Program-made: the position numbers and the translations under genes
Assembly: GCA_027625915.1 (NCBI GenBank)
Contig: JANTQA010000060.1
Location: 1,798,001-1,862,000 of the forward strand
Source of the DNA: Anaeramoeba flamelloides
Taxonomy: Eukaryota; Metamonada; Anaeramoebidae
Reading direction: 5' to 3'
Length of the DNA stretch: 64,000 nucleotides
The notes under the pieces: generated by a model
Seen by the model: only the letters and a program-made list of their open reading frames with translations
What the model was told of the DNA's origin: nothing
Database searches by the model: none
In this document: piece by piece, positions 45,278-56,569 of the stretch
Position numbering within the stretch: the first letter of the stretch is position 1
Layout of the letters: the number at the start of each line of letters is the position of its first letter

Positions 45278-46840
45278 ATTCCAAAAAAATGAGCACAGTT
45301 AAAACAGTCGAAAGAATAACAATACTACACTTTACATTCAATTTGAGAATATTTTTGATTTTACAAACTATTTTTTCATTTTTTGTTTTATGTTTTTTTG
45401 TATTCATTTCTCTTTTTTGAGTTACGTAATCTGGTTGAGTTAATCAGGAAATTTTTTCCAACGATTAATAGAAGGTTAATGCTAAGTTTGTTTAATTATA
45501 AAAAATCACATACAATCAGTTGATAGTATCTTATCATTTGATCGATCGATAATTCTTGGTGAAATTTCAATTAATTTACTAATACAATTTTTTCTAATCA
45601 AGACAGATATTAAAGATATAGATACTTGGATCAAACAAAAAATTAAAAAACACAATAAAAATTCAACTGGGTACCCCTACGGATATTCTCAAATCAAAAC
45701 CAAGTCAGACCCCACTCAACATATGATCCTAAAAAGAAAAGCTAATTTCATAAAGAAATTAAAGCACCTAAATCTGGATCACCTCCCTGAAGACCTAACA
45801 CTATATGAAATTGAAGGTATTAATTGGGAAAACATGGGGAAAATTGAAATAAAGAAAAAACTCCATCAAGCCCACATAAAATCAATACAAGGCAAAGTCG
45901 ATTAATCCAAAGGGGATGAGAACTGGAAACTAAAGAAATACCTAAAGATTAGCCAGTTCCCAGAAAACTTCAAAGAGAAACAGTCCTACTTAAACAGGAA
46001 ATCATCAACTGCATTATTCAAACTCAAATCCTTTTTTAATGAATTGAATAGATACACATACAGATGGGAAAAGGAGTAAATCCCAAAATATGCCCCATGC
46101 TGTAACAAAAAAGTTGATGACCTAGACCACTTTATTTGGGACTTTGAAAAATATGAAAGAACCAGAAATACTGAAAAAACAAATCAAAAAAGTCAAAAAT
46201 TGTTGACTATAACATAATAGTCAAAAAAAGGCAAAGATGAATTATTGAGGAAAATGAACAGAAAAGAAATCCATGACATCACCATAGAATATCTTCTTAC
46301 CAACATGACTCAACATGCAATTAGGAAAAAGGGGCTCAAGACAAAATAAAATCGATCAACAAATTCATTTGAACCAGAAAATTTCAGGTCTCTCATAACA
46401 ATTATTTTAAACCTCTTTATTTTTTCCACTCTTCATTCTTTTCTAATACTCATTCTTGTACTTTTTTTTTTTTCTTTTTTTTTTAGAAAACTAAATTAAG
46501 ATTCAAATACTTCTGATGACTGTATATATTTAGATACTCTTTAAATTATAAGTTTCAATTTTAGTCACTTCAAAATTCTCTATTAACCAGATTAGATGAT
46601 GTTTCATCTAACCCTTAACAATAAATCCATAACAATTTTTTTTTTCAGACTCGTTTCATCTTTTTTAACATATAAATTTGTATTTATATATATATATATT
46701 ATTTGGATTAAAATGATTACGGATAAAAACAATAATATTAGGCAACTTGGATGTAGTTTAATATTATGTTTGGAAAAAAAAAAACATGGTTTTTTTTTAC
46801 ATATTTTTGATTTTTGGTGTGTCAAAATTTTTGGAACAGG
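45278..46840. mobile_element. MITE family E copy 2 with nested LINE insertion
   Basis: 45278-45597 matches the first part and about 46640-46840 the last part of the family E units at 38738 and 51842. The stretch between them is foreign (see 45600-46490). The right end TTTTTGGAAC faces TTCCAAAAAAATGAG at the left. Confidence 0.65.
45600..46490 (+). mobile_element. Second LINE lineage, C-terminal fragment
   Basis: Less AT-rich than its surroundings. It reads DTWIKQKIKKHNKN, then a frame 45723-45905 (INWENMGKIEIKKKLHQAHI), then KLKKYLKISQFPENF, then SSTALFKLKSFFNELNRYTY, then CCNKKVDDLDHFIWDFEKYE (RVT zinc finger). Same architecture as the 41101 LINE but distinct in sequence. In-frame stops interrupt it. 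It is nested in a family E element. What lies between 46490 and 46640 is unclear. Confidence 0.65.
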
Positions 46841-47816
46841 GTTTATATCTCTTAGTGACCCGTATTTGACTAAATTCCATAAAGTTTAAAAAAAAAAAAA
46901 ATTAAAATGATATAGATGTACTAATATAAATATTTTCTTATTTGTCTTTAATCCAAATTTGAATTATAATAAAAAGTCAAAATAGTTCAAAGATAAAGTA
47001 GTTATGTTATTTTATTTTTATTTGATATTGGAAAAAATAATAATAATAATTGATTTTTACTTTTTTTTTTATTTAATTATTTTATCATAAAAGAAACCAC
47101 GTTCTTTTCATAGTTATTATTTATGATTCAATGTATTGTGTTTTTAAATTATTATAATAAAATTTCGAATTTAAAAAATCAAAAGAAAAGAAAAACTTAA
47201 AAAAAAAAAAGTTAAAATGAATAATTAAGATTTTTTTTTATCAAAAAATAATAATAATAATAACATAACTAATTTATCTTTGAACTATTTTGACTTTTTA
47301 TCATAATAGAAAGCTGGGTTAAAAATAAATAACAAAATAAAATTATTAACATATCAATATCATTTTAAATATTTTATTTGAAACTTTATGAAATTTAGGT
47401 TAATACAGGGTGCTAAGGGGTATTAGTGTTAAATTCATATCAAAAAATATAATTAAAAAACAACTTGTGATACAATTTAAAAGAAATCAAATATTTTTTT
47501 GGATTAGTCATAATACACAACATATTTTTTTTAAAATTCAAAAAAACATTAAAATTAAAAACAGAAAACTTTAAAATTATTAAAATTCATAATAACAAAA
47601 AAGAATAAAATCCAAGATCATTTTTTTTTTTCTAATTTTGAAGTGGTATTTTGAGATATATTTCTTTCAAAAATTATACTGTACCATTTTTAACTGTTCA
47701 AATTAATTTTGTATCAAAGACTTTTACACATGATTGAACTGTAGTGTTCGGTTTATTGGCACTTTCTAATGAATTCGTACTTTATATTTGTTTAAAGGTA
47801 GAGCAATAAACAAGAA
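46841..47816. other. AT-rich intronic or intergenic stretch
   Basis: No gene or clear repeat seen. An imperfect inverted pair (AACATAACTAATTTATCTTTG around 47262 and its near-complement around 46985) may be the ends of another foldback element of about 300 bases. Confidence 0.4.
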
Positions 47817-47857
47817 AGGAAGGAAGGAAGGAAGGAAGAAAAGAAAAGAAAAGAAAA
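47817..47857. repeat. GGAA and GAAAA microsatellite
   Basis: About five GGAA units followed by AAAAG-type units, placed 7 bases from the donor of the 47864 exon, so purine-rich on plus and pyrimidine-rich in the inferred intron. Confidence 0.85.
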
Positions 47858-47863
47858 AGTTAC

Positions 47864-47965
47864 CTGATTTGGGTTTGATTTGAATAGTTTTTTTCTCAGG
47901 GACATTAAAGTATCTAAGTTCGAATATTTATTGGATGATATCATATTGACTGTTGTATTTTGGTT
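47864..47965 (-). CDS. Ankyrin-BTB protein, upstream ankyrin-like exon
   Basis: 102 bases, 34 codons, phase 0 at both ends, between an ATAATAG acceptor and a CAG|GTAACT donor. It reads NQNTTVNMISSNKYSNLDTL, then MSLRKKLFKSNPNQ, fitting a degenerate ankyrin repeat. Together with the 32- and 33-codon exons downstream it gives one repeat per exon. Translation could begin at the internal ATG at 47944, or more exons may exist between 48 and 49.6 kb. Confidence 0.5.
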
Positions 47966-48199
47966 CTATTATTTCAAATTATGAATTAATAATATAGATT
48001 TGTTTGTAATATTTTTTAAATATTATGTAAAAAGAAGAATTTTGTATAAATCAATTTAATATATCATTCAGATATTTATATATGTCCCTATGACCAAAAA
48101 AAACACTAAAAATGGAAAACTGATCATTTACCTTCCATTAAAAAAATTAAAAAAACAAAATGAAAAAATAAAAATAAATAAAGTTTCCATTTAACTTTT

Positions 48200-49640
48200 T
48201 CTTGAAAACATTTTTTGCCAAAATCATTGAATTCAAAGTTCAATATCCCATGGCACTCAAAAACTCTTTTTTCATTAATTTTCACTCATCAAAAATTTAT
48301 AAAAATGGTAAAATGTACCTACTTCCTTAATTATTACAATGAAGTCAGTTGTGTGTTAAAACCAAATCCTAAATTGTATGTGTATTTAGTTTGTATGGGT
48401 CTGTTTTTTTGTTTTAGTTTTTTTTTTTTTGTTTTGAGAGGCTTGAAGGATTTAATAACTCTTATTTATTTATTTTTTCCCAAAGGTAATAGAGTAATTA
48501 TTTACACAAGGATACAATTAAACCCGATATACAACATTATTTTTCAACTTAAGAGAGATGAGTTATCATTTTTAAAAGAAATTCATTTTTCCTTCATTGA
48601 AATTTTCAGTCATAAGATCTGATCCTTTTTTAGTTGAATTTTTTTGTATCAATTTAGAAATTGAAAACTTTGCAAAAAATTTTAATTTTGAAGAAATCTC
48701 ACTTTTAGTAATTTTCAAGAGTTTGTATGAATAAATAGCCATAAACTTTTAATCTTATTTTAAAAATGTAATGAAAATAAATCAAATATTGAATCCTTGA
48801 AGATAAAGAAAAAATTGATTATTTATTTTATTTACAATTATTTAGTATATTTCTGGAAATTTAAACAAGATTAGGCTAATACTCTTTTTCAAATATTCAG
48901 AGTATAAACAAGGAACTTTTATTTTTAAAATCGGTTATTTGATAATATCTATTATTTTTTTATTATTAGAATTATTAATTTGAATTCTTTTTATTCGTTT
49001 GAAAATATCGAAAAAATTGAGAAATAATTGTAAAGTCTATTGATACATTTATTCTTTGTGTTGTTAATAACTCACTGAAAAAATTAAGATTGTGGTTATT
49101 AATTATTGATTAAAATAATCAAATTAAAAAGTATTTCTTTCAGATTATAAGTTGACTTTTCTAGGTTTTAAAAAAGTATATTTGGGAGAATTTTTAATTT
49201 GATTGTTTGGTTTTTTTTCTCGGATTTTTTTGTTCAATACTTTGAATCAAAAAATTCTATTTTATTAAGTTTAAAATAATTATTTTAGATATTTTTTGAA
49301 ATTAAGTTGATTTTTTATTATTGAGTTATTTTAAAACTCTGTGGTTTTATTTTTAAAGTGTTTTTTGGTACACTTCCTTCAAAAATAAAAAGATTTCTTT
49401 CTTCTTTAAATAAAAATGATTTTTTTTAAAATAATTCGGAAATATTTTGGATTTTGAACTTTTTAAAAATCGAGAAAAATGTATCAAAACTTGTAAAAAA
49501 ACAATAATTCATTTCTGAAAATATCATCAAAAGTAAGAAATTTTTTTTTAGTAATCAGATTTTTACTTTATTTTTCAATTTCAAGATGTGGTAAATTTTT
49601 TTTTTTAATATTTAATCTATTGGAAGATTATTTTTTATTT
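48200..49640. repeat. Repeat family F, copy 2
   Basis: Aligns collinearly with 53400-55480 once two MITEs in that copy are set aside. Shared blocks include GAAATCTCACTTTTAG, GGTTATTTGATAAT, TGGTTATTAATTATT and AGTAATCAGATTTTTACTT. The 135-codon plus-strand frame at 48215-48622 lies here; it is not kept open in the other copies and has no domain, so it is not called. Confidence 0.6.
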
Positions 49641-49685
49641 GCTAGTCCCTGAATTCTTTGACAATAAGTAAATTGTGTTTACCAA

Positions 49686-50507
49686 TTAAAGCAAAAAAAA
49701 AAAGAAAAGAGAAGAATTTACCCTGATCATTAAAGTGTATAAAAAAAATACCAATAAATATGCTGTAATAATGATAACAATTTCAAGGAGCAAATAACGA
49801 TCAGGAAGCTTGATCTGCATTTTTTTTTTTGAAAGATGATAGAATGTAAGCAAATAAATTATACAAAAATAAAAAGGTATGGAGAAAAAAGTGACCAATT
49901 TAAACCATCCATATTTTGCTGTTATACCAATAAAAAAGATTAAAGAGGCAATCAAAGGTGCAATATAAAAAAAATAGAATGATTTTTTAAACACTTTGAG
50001 CACGGTTTGATGAAAAAGAAGACTCATCGCCTTTGTTATTTTTGTTGATTGGGAATATTTTTTTCTTGTTGCAAAATATCTCCCAATAACAGATCTACTT
50101 TTGTTGTAATTGTCTTTGTTTTGAAGAAATTCTTGGATCTTTTCTTGTGGTACCAGATTTTTCAGAACCGATTGGTTGGTGTTGTGATCATAAGCAACAT
50201 ATTGAAAATAATGATCTGAATGATGGTTCAGAAGAAGATTATTCCAGATTTCAGACGAAGAAAGAATACTATTGAACCGAAGATCTACACACGACAAATA
50301 GCCTAAATGAACAGGGGAGTCAACTTTTTTGAAGATTTCCAAAATCACTTTTGAAAAAGAAAAAGTAAAAATTTAATAGAAATTTTTTGCCTTACAGTTA
50401 TTTGTTTTTGGTTTATGTTCGTTTGTTTGTTTGGTAAAGGTGTTTTTGTTTGGAAAAGGTGTGTTTTTTAAATTACTTTCATCTGGTAATGAAACGAAAT
50501 TAGTCAT
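49686..50507 (-). CDS. F-box / membrane protein, paralogue of 6235 gene
   Basis: Two exons: 50507-50477 (MTNFVSLPDE plus one base) and 50347-49686, split by a 129-base phase-1 intron at LPDE|. The joined protein (230 aa) begins with a complete F-box (SLPDEMILEIFKK, then SPVHLGYLSC, then EIWNNLL). A polar linker follows, then four or five hydrophobic segments. PDRYLLLEIVII aligns with PKQYLLMQLSLY of the gene at 7.3 kb. That paralogue goes on for about 125 residues more, with the LD-x-W-x-P motif and further helices. Here the frame ends soon after AGG|GTAAAT, a good donor, so the real gene probably continues in exons I could not find, or it is truncated. Role as for the paralogue: SCF-type adaptor on a membrane, inferred. 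Confidence 0.7.
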
Positions 50508-50704
50508 TTTCAATGTTTTACAAAAAATGAAATCTGATAAGGTCAAAATAATTAGACAGTTTTGTTGATTCTACATTTGTAAATTCATTTGTTATCCAAG
50601 AAAAACAATCAAAAAATGCAACTGAGAGGGCTAAGAATAATAACTATAAGATTTATTTTCTTAATTTCTCTTTGAAACAAAAATTAAGGTAAATAAGTTT
50701 GAAT

Positions 50705-50963
50705 TACTGTTATTTTCCAATTAATAAATGAAAATTTTTATTTCAAGTTCCAAAATGAATATTAATTATTACTGCTACAATCAAATTAGCAGAGAAAAAA
50801 TTTTGTCTTAGAGTTAACTCGGGAGGTTTAATTTATTGCCTAAAAATATCATTTCTAAAAGATGTTTTAAAGATCTTTGTATTTTCTTCAACTTTAAAAC
50901 TAGAAAAATATTTTAGTATATTTGAACTAAAAATTTTCATTTTTTAATTGGAAAATAAGAGTA
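50705..50963. mobile_element. MITE family A, copy 3
   Basis: TACTGTTATTTTCC to GGAAAATAAGAGTA, same orientation as copy 1 and very similar to it throughout (for example ATTTATTGCCTAAAAA and TTCATTTTTTAATTGG). Confidence 0.85.
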
Positions 50964-51111
50964 TTCTTTTTTTTTTTTGCAATTCCCATTAATATCTAAT
51001 AAAGTTGTAAACCTTTTTTAAAAAAGAATGATGAAGATATTGAATGATTAAATTCATATTCTCTGACAAAAATAATAGGAAAAAGATCATTTTTTGTTTT
51101 TTTTTCTGTTG

Positions 51112-51592
51112 AAGAAGTGTAAATTACACTCTAGTTGCACTTAGACTTAAATTCCCTTTTAGAATTTTATGCGTAAAATCATAAATTTCACGATTATTAA
51201 TTAATGAAAATAATTTCAAACTATTACAGTTTAAAATCAATTCACTAAGATTTATTTCTTTTAATTTATTAAGAAAAATTAATCTATTTTATTCATAAGA
51301 AGGACATACCCATAAAAAATGATTAATATCTTCTATTATTTCCTTATGTTCATACTTTAAACATAAATCACAATATTTTATTGAATTTTTATTTATTACA
51401 TCATAGTAATATCTTTTTAAGCAGTTAGTAAATGTTCTGAATTTTAGGATTATTGAGCTTGAAGGATAACTTAAATATCTTTGGGTTTTAAATAAAGAGT
51501 TTTGGTATTTTATTATGATGAAATATTTCTGCACTTTCCAGCTCTTGGAATTCAATAATTCATTATATGTATATTTGTAACTTTCTTCTTTC
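51112..51592 (-). mobile_element. LINE 3' fragment, zinc-finger end
   Basis: Minus-strand copy of the end of the 41101 LINE. It reads SKSWKVQKYFIIIKYQNS, CDLCLKYEHKEI...HFLWVCPSYE, then a 3' UTR ending GTGTAATTTACACTTCTTCA. The 267-base coding part differs from the 41.9-42.2 kb sequence at few positions, so both are fairly recent copies of one lineage. 5'-truncated. Confidence 0.85.
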
Positions 51593-51841
51593 TAAAGAAT
51601 TTAAAAAAAAAATTTTCTAAAATAATCATTTTGTTTTTATTTATATATTGATAATCGTTTATTGATTTTTGATATGTTGAAAAAGATCATTTTTAAAAAC
51701 ACCCCTTTTGTAATTCAAAAAAATTTGTAATTATTCTGTTATATTAAAAATAAAATATTTAATATTTTTGAACCCTTGGCCTTATTTAAAGATCTAACAT
51801 GAAAAGTCAATTTAATTCTGAGCCATATATATATAAACTAA

Positions 51842-52363
51842 ATTCCAAAAAAATTGGTACCGTTTAATGAGTTTAAAAGAATAACAATACCACACTTTTA
51901 CATTCAATTTGGTAATACGTTTGATTTTATAAAATATTTTATTTTTTGTCTTTTTTGTTTTTTATTCATTTCCTTTTTTCCAGTTACCTAATTTGTTTGG
52001 TTAGATCTGAAAATTTTTTTGGATGGCTGGTAGAATGATTTGTGTTGAGTTTGTTAAATTGGAAAATCACATACCATTGGTAGATGGTATCTTATCATTT
52101 GATTGATCAACAATTGATTATGAAATTTCAATTAATTTACCAATACATTTTTTGTTCTGCTTATTTTCATCATTTTTAACTCACCAATTTTTTTTTTTCG
52201 TTTTATATTTTTTATCTTTTATTTGGATTAAAATAATTACTTATAAAAACATTAATAATGTGTTACTTAAATGTGGTTTTATATCAAGTTTGGAAAAATA
52301 TAATAAATTGAGTTATATTTTGCTGATTTTTGATTTTGGGTGTGTCCAAATTTTTGGAATGGA
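51842..52363. mobile_element. MITE family E, copy 3 (uninterrupted)
   Basis: ATTCCAAAAAAATTGG at the left and CCAAATTTTTGGAAT at the right form the terminal inverted repeat. It gives the uninterrupted reference for the LINE-bearing copy at 45278. The 89-codon frame beginning at 52152 runs through its end and is not a gene. Confidence 0.7.
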
Positions 52364-54124
52364 ACTTAGTAATAGTTTTAAAAAATTACTTAAAACTAAC
52401 AAAAGTGTTTTTTTATTATAAATTAACTTTTGAGGTTCATAATAGGATTTAAAATCAAAATTTTCAGTAAAAAGTAGGAAAAATCCACGAATGTGTCAAA
52501 AAATTAAAAAAGGGGGCGTAATCATTAAGTTATTTATGAAATTATCGAAAGAATTGGTTTATTTAAAATAATTGTTGGTTTTTATAATTTTCAACATCTT
52601 TGGGGAAAAAATTCTGAAGTTTAGACTTCAATTTCGATCAGTATAAAAATCTTAGGTTTTTGATGTATTTATTTAAAAAAAAAAATGTGACTTGTGTTTG
52701 GTTAAAATTGATAGTTTCGGTTCACTGATTGATTTCTTTGGAATTAATTAGAATAATTGGTTTAAACTTTTATGAAATTGAGATATCTAATCAACATTTA
52801 TGATAATCTTTAAATTTTTTAATACTAACATCCTCACAAAACAGAAATATTTTCAAGAATTATCTAAATTTTAAAATGTACAGTGAAAAAAGTGTTGGTT
52901 TTACTTTTTCTTGAAATTCTATATTTTTTTCTGTATTCGGATTAAAGGTAATTTTTATGTTAAAAGTTTTTTATTCAACAAAATTCAAATATTTGAATAT
53001 TATTTACTATCCCCAAATAAAATGGAAAATTGTTTTTAATTATGAAATTGTAATAAAAGGGCATTTATTCAATTCTTTTTTGGTATTTTTGTACTATTTA
53101 ATAAAGGTATCTGAAAAAAAAAATAAATTTCAAAAATATTGAAACATATTTCTAAACTTATATACTTGATTATGAGTGAATAGAAAAATCATATTAAAAA
53201 AAAAATCACAAAAAACAAATATTTTTAATGTTCATAATTAAAATTACAATTTTTAAAATTAAATATACTTATTTTAGATTAATTTGATATTTTTTATACT
53301 ATTCCGGTCCTGTTAACCCATCTAATTTTAATTTTTGATTTCTCTATAAAAATGGATGTAAATAATCAGTAAAAAATATTTGTAAATGAAATCTTTTTCA
53401 TACGTTTATTTATGATAATTGAATTGGCATTTTTTTTTTTTCCATTCTTGGATTCTTGGAAACTCTTTTCAGGAACAAAAAATATTATTATTTTTTTTTT
53501 TCAAAGTAATAGGATAATTGTTTACACTTGTTACACAATTAAACTTGATAAATTTTTATCATTTTTGAACTTTTAAAAATGATAAATAATTTTTAAACAA
53601 GTTTATTTTTTCCCAATAAAATTTTCAGTAAAAAGATCTCTTCTTTTTGTTGTTTAATTTTTTTGGCTGAAAAAATAGAAAGAAAAATTTGCCATATAAT
53701 TTATTTTTATGAAATCTCACTTTTAGAATTTTTGAGAGTTTTTTTCCACAAATAACATTGATTTTTTTAATCTTATTTTTAAAAATCTGGAAAAAATAAA
53801 TTGAATCTTTATTCATTGAAAATCAGAAAAAAATATATATTTCTTTTATTTCGGATACACATGTGTAAATAAGCTTAATTTCAAAAATGGGAGCAGATTT
53901 TTCATCAGTGAAAAATTTGATTAATTGTTTTTTTTTTGTTTTTTTTTGAATAATAATATATTTTTCAAATGTTTTTAGAGATAATAACTGATGTAAATTA
54001 ATAAATAAAAATTCTGTGTAATCATTGTATTTTTTTAAAGATAAATGAAAAAAGAAAATAATAATACAAATAAAATTTTCACCAAATGTTGATATTCAGC
54101 TTGTGGAATTTTCTAAAAAAATGA

Positions 54125-54431
54125 TTTTTTACAATTTTAAAGATAAATAAAGAGTTATATTTATTTATACTATTTTGGTTATTGTAAAAAAAATATCCAT
54201 ATTTTTGATTTTTGAGTTTGAATGGATTTTCAATATAGAATGGTTTGGTGAACACGGATACTTTGTTTGAAAAATTTTTTTTTATAAAAATTGATAGATT
54301 TGTACTCACCTAAAGATTTTTGGATTAAAATTATTATTATTCTATTAAAGTTATAAGATAGTATAATTGTAATTGACCAAAATTTGGATAAATGTATGGA
54401 AATCTTTATTTATCTCTAAAATTGTGAAAAC
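54125..54431. mobile_element. MITE family D, copy 1
   Basis: Inverted ends of about 45 bases: TTACAATTTTAAAGATAAAT on the left and, reverse-complemented, TCACAATTTTAGAGATAAAT on the right, each followed by AAAGAxxT and a TATTTATxC block. Second copy at 60053-60364. Confidence 0.8.
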
Positions 54432-55088
54432 TCTATTTTTGACTGAAATCCGATTTATACTACTGCATTTTATTAAATTTCTTGAATTTTAAAAGAATAT
54501 GAAATATTTTTTTTTTTTCAAATATCCACGAGTATAAATAATAAAATATTATTATTTAAATAGGTTATTTGATAATTATTATTATTTTTTTTTAATTTTT
54601 TGAATTATTTATTTGTATTAATTTTATGAGTTTGAAAAAATATTATAATTTTGAGAAATATTAATACAACTCATTAATAATTTTAATTTTTAGGTTATTA
54701 TAAACTCAATGAAATAATTAAGATTCTGGTTATTAATTATTATTAAAAATATTCAAATTAAATGTAGTTTCTTGTATATATTATGTTGAAATTTCCAGGT
54801 TTTTAAAAAATGAATTTTAGAAGAATTTTTAATATATTTTTACTAGTGTCTTTCTCTGATTTTTTATTCAATTCTAAGAAAAAATCGATTCGAAAATCTT
54901 GTTTCAAAGAAATAAAAGATATTTTTCTAAATTTAAAATAATTATTGGTAATTTTATAAAATTAAGTCAATTTTTTAAATTGTATTTATACAAAACTTTA
55001 TATTTTTATTTTTATGTGTATTTTGGTAACTTTCTTAACAGACAACCTGATTTCTTTTTTCTTTAAAGAAAATAATTTATTGAGTTAT

Positions 55089-55280
55089 AGTCAGTTCCTC
55101 TTTTAAGGTACAAACTTCCAACGAAATTTAAGACACAAGAAAAATCTCAAATAAAGACACAAAATTCAAATTCTATTAAAATAATTTGAAAAAAAATAAT
55201 TCCAAATTTTTTACCTTAATTTGAGATTTTTTTTAACTTAAATTTGATTGAAAGTTTGTGTCTTAAAAGTGGAACTGACT
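55089..55280. mobile_element. MITE family B, copy 3, with empty site
   Basis: TAGTCAGTTCC at the left and GGAACTGACTA at the right, each with an extra outer TA. The sister repeat at 49422-49433 has the uninterrupted site AAAATAATTCGGAA, so the TA was duplicated on insertion. Confidence 0.85.
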
Positions 55281-55480
55281 ATAATTCGGAAAAATCTGTT
55301 GGATGTTGAACTTTTTCAGAAAATGAGAAAAAAAATGATCAAATTGTTTGAAAAACAAAATTCATTTCGAAAAACAGAATTTAAAAGTAAGTCAGATCTT
55401 TTAGTAATCAGAGTTTTACTTGTTTTTTCAAGTTTAAAATGACCAAGCAAATTCATAAAAATCTCAAATTACAATCTACT

Positions 55481-56569
55481 TCCCAGAAAGTTTCTCTTTT
55501 ATAAAAGAAAAATGAAGTGCAAATTTTTTCTGATATTTTATTCAAAACTAAGCAAGATATGTTTATTTTTTATTAATTATTTAAATTTTTTCAATTTATA
55601 GAAGTGAAATTTCACCTTGGAGTATTGAGTTTATAGCTGTCCCTTAGGTACATTCAAATTCACAGAAAGTGACTCTAGCCTAAAAGGATCTTTTGTTACA
55701 AGATGTTTTCAAGTTTGAGAAGAAATATTTAACTTTGCAAAGAATTTACTTTAAAAGATAAAAGGAGCTGACGAAATCACTCAATATCCTTAAAATGGGA
55801 AATTTCAGTTAAAAACTGGTTTGTTTTAACACAGAAGACTCTATTATTTTTTCTTTTGGATTTCATTTTAACAAACTAATTTTAAACTTTTCAAAAAAAC
55901 TCTCAATTTTTTTCAAAGAAACTGAACATTACTTTTGTTCACAAGAACTAAATGGTGTTCGAAAAAAAAGCAAACAAAAAAAATTACATAACAACACAAT
56001 TTTCTTTGTTTCTGAATCAATACACGAATGAAAAATCTCTGTTATTAGTAGAACACTTAGTACGTTTGGGGGTAATTGGGTGTGTTTTTGTTTCATCGTT
56101 ATGAAAAGTGTTTTGAAATATAACAAAAGAATCTATAAAGGGAAAAAAAGAAAAATCTTTTTGGAAAAATAATTATCAATTCCCCATCTCCAATCAGAGT
56201 GATCAAACCCTATCTACAAACAAATTATTATCAAGTGTAAGATAAAAAAGCAAATTCAAAAAATTGGTAAGAAATTCGATTTCTACAAAAAAAAGCAAAA
56301 ATTATCACCTTTCAAAAACTAGAAACATACAATATAACAACAAAAAAATAAAGAGAACAGAATATTGTTGTTAAAATGAAGATATTCCAATTAATTTGAT
56401 TTTTTCTTAATTCAATCTTTTTTTGAGATTTTTAGATCAGAAAACAATACACCTTACATTTGCTTCAAAATGCGTAGTATTTTCTCAACACCAAATATTG
56501 AAAATTCAAATTTATCTTTTCCAAAAAGATCAAGTTTTTCAGTTTATTATTTTTTCATTTTCTCCTCTT
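55481..56569. other. 5' flank of phosphofructokinase, no feature seen
   Basis: Contains a short minus-strand frame (55929-56126) without a domain. It is less repetitive than neighbouring DNA. A TTTTTAG near 56433 could be a leader-intron acceptor. Confidence 0.45.

Larger units (their letters stand above)
53400..55480. repeat. Repeat family F, copy 3, carrying two nested MITEs
   Basis: Matches 48200-49640 with extra blocks at 54125-54431 (family D) and 55089-55280 (family B). The short minus-strand frames here are not kept in the other copies. Confidence 0.6.

Noticed and set aside
48215-48622. 135-aa plus-strand frame
   Set aside because: Inside repeat family F; not open in the copies at 31.1 and 53.5 kb, and no domain.
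56423-56569. N-terminal extension of phosphofructokinase
   Set aside because: The extension begins with TTG and has no ATG before 56570; the extra residues do not resemble the family.
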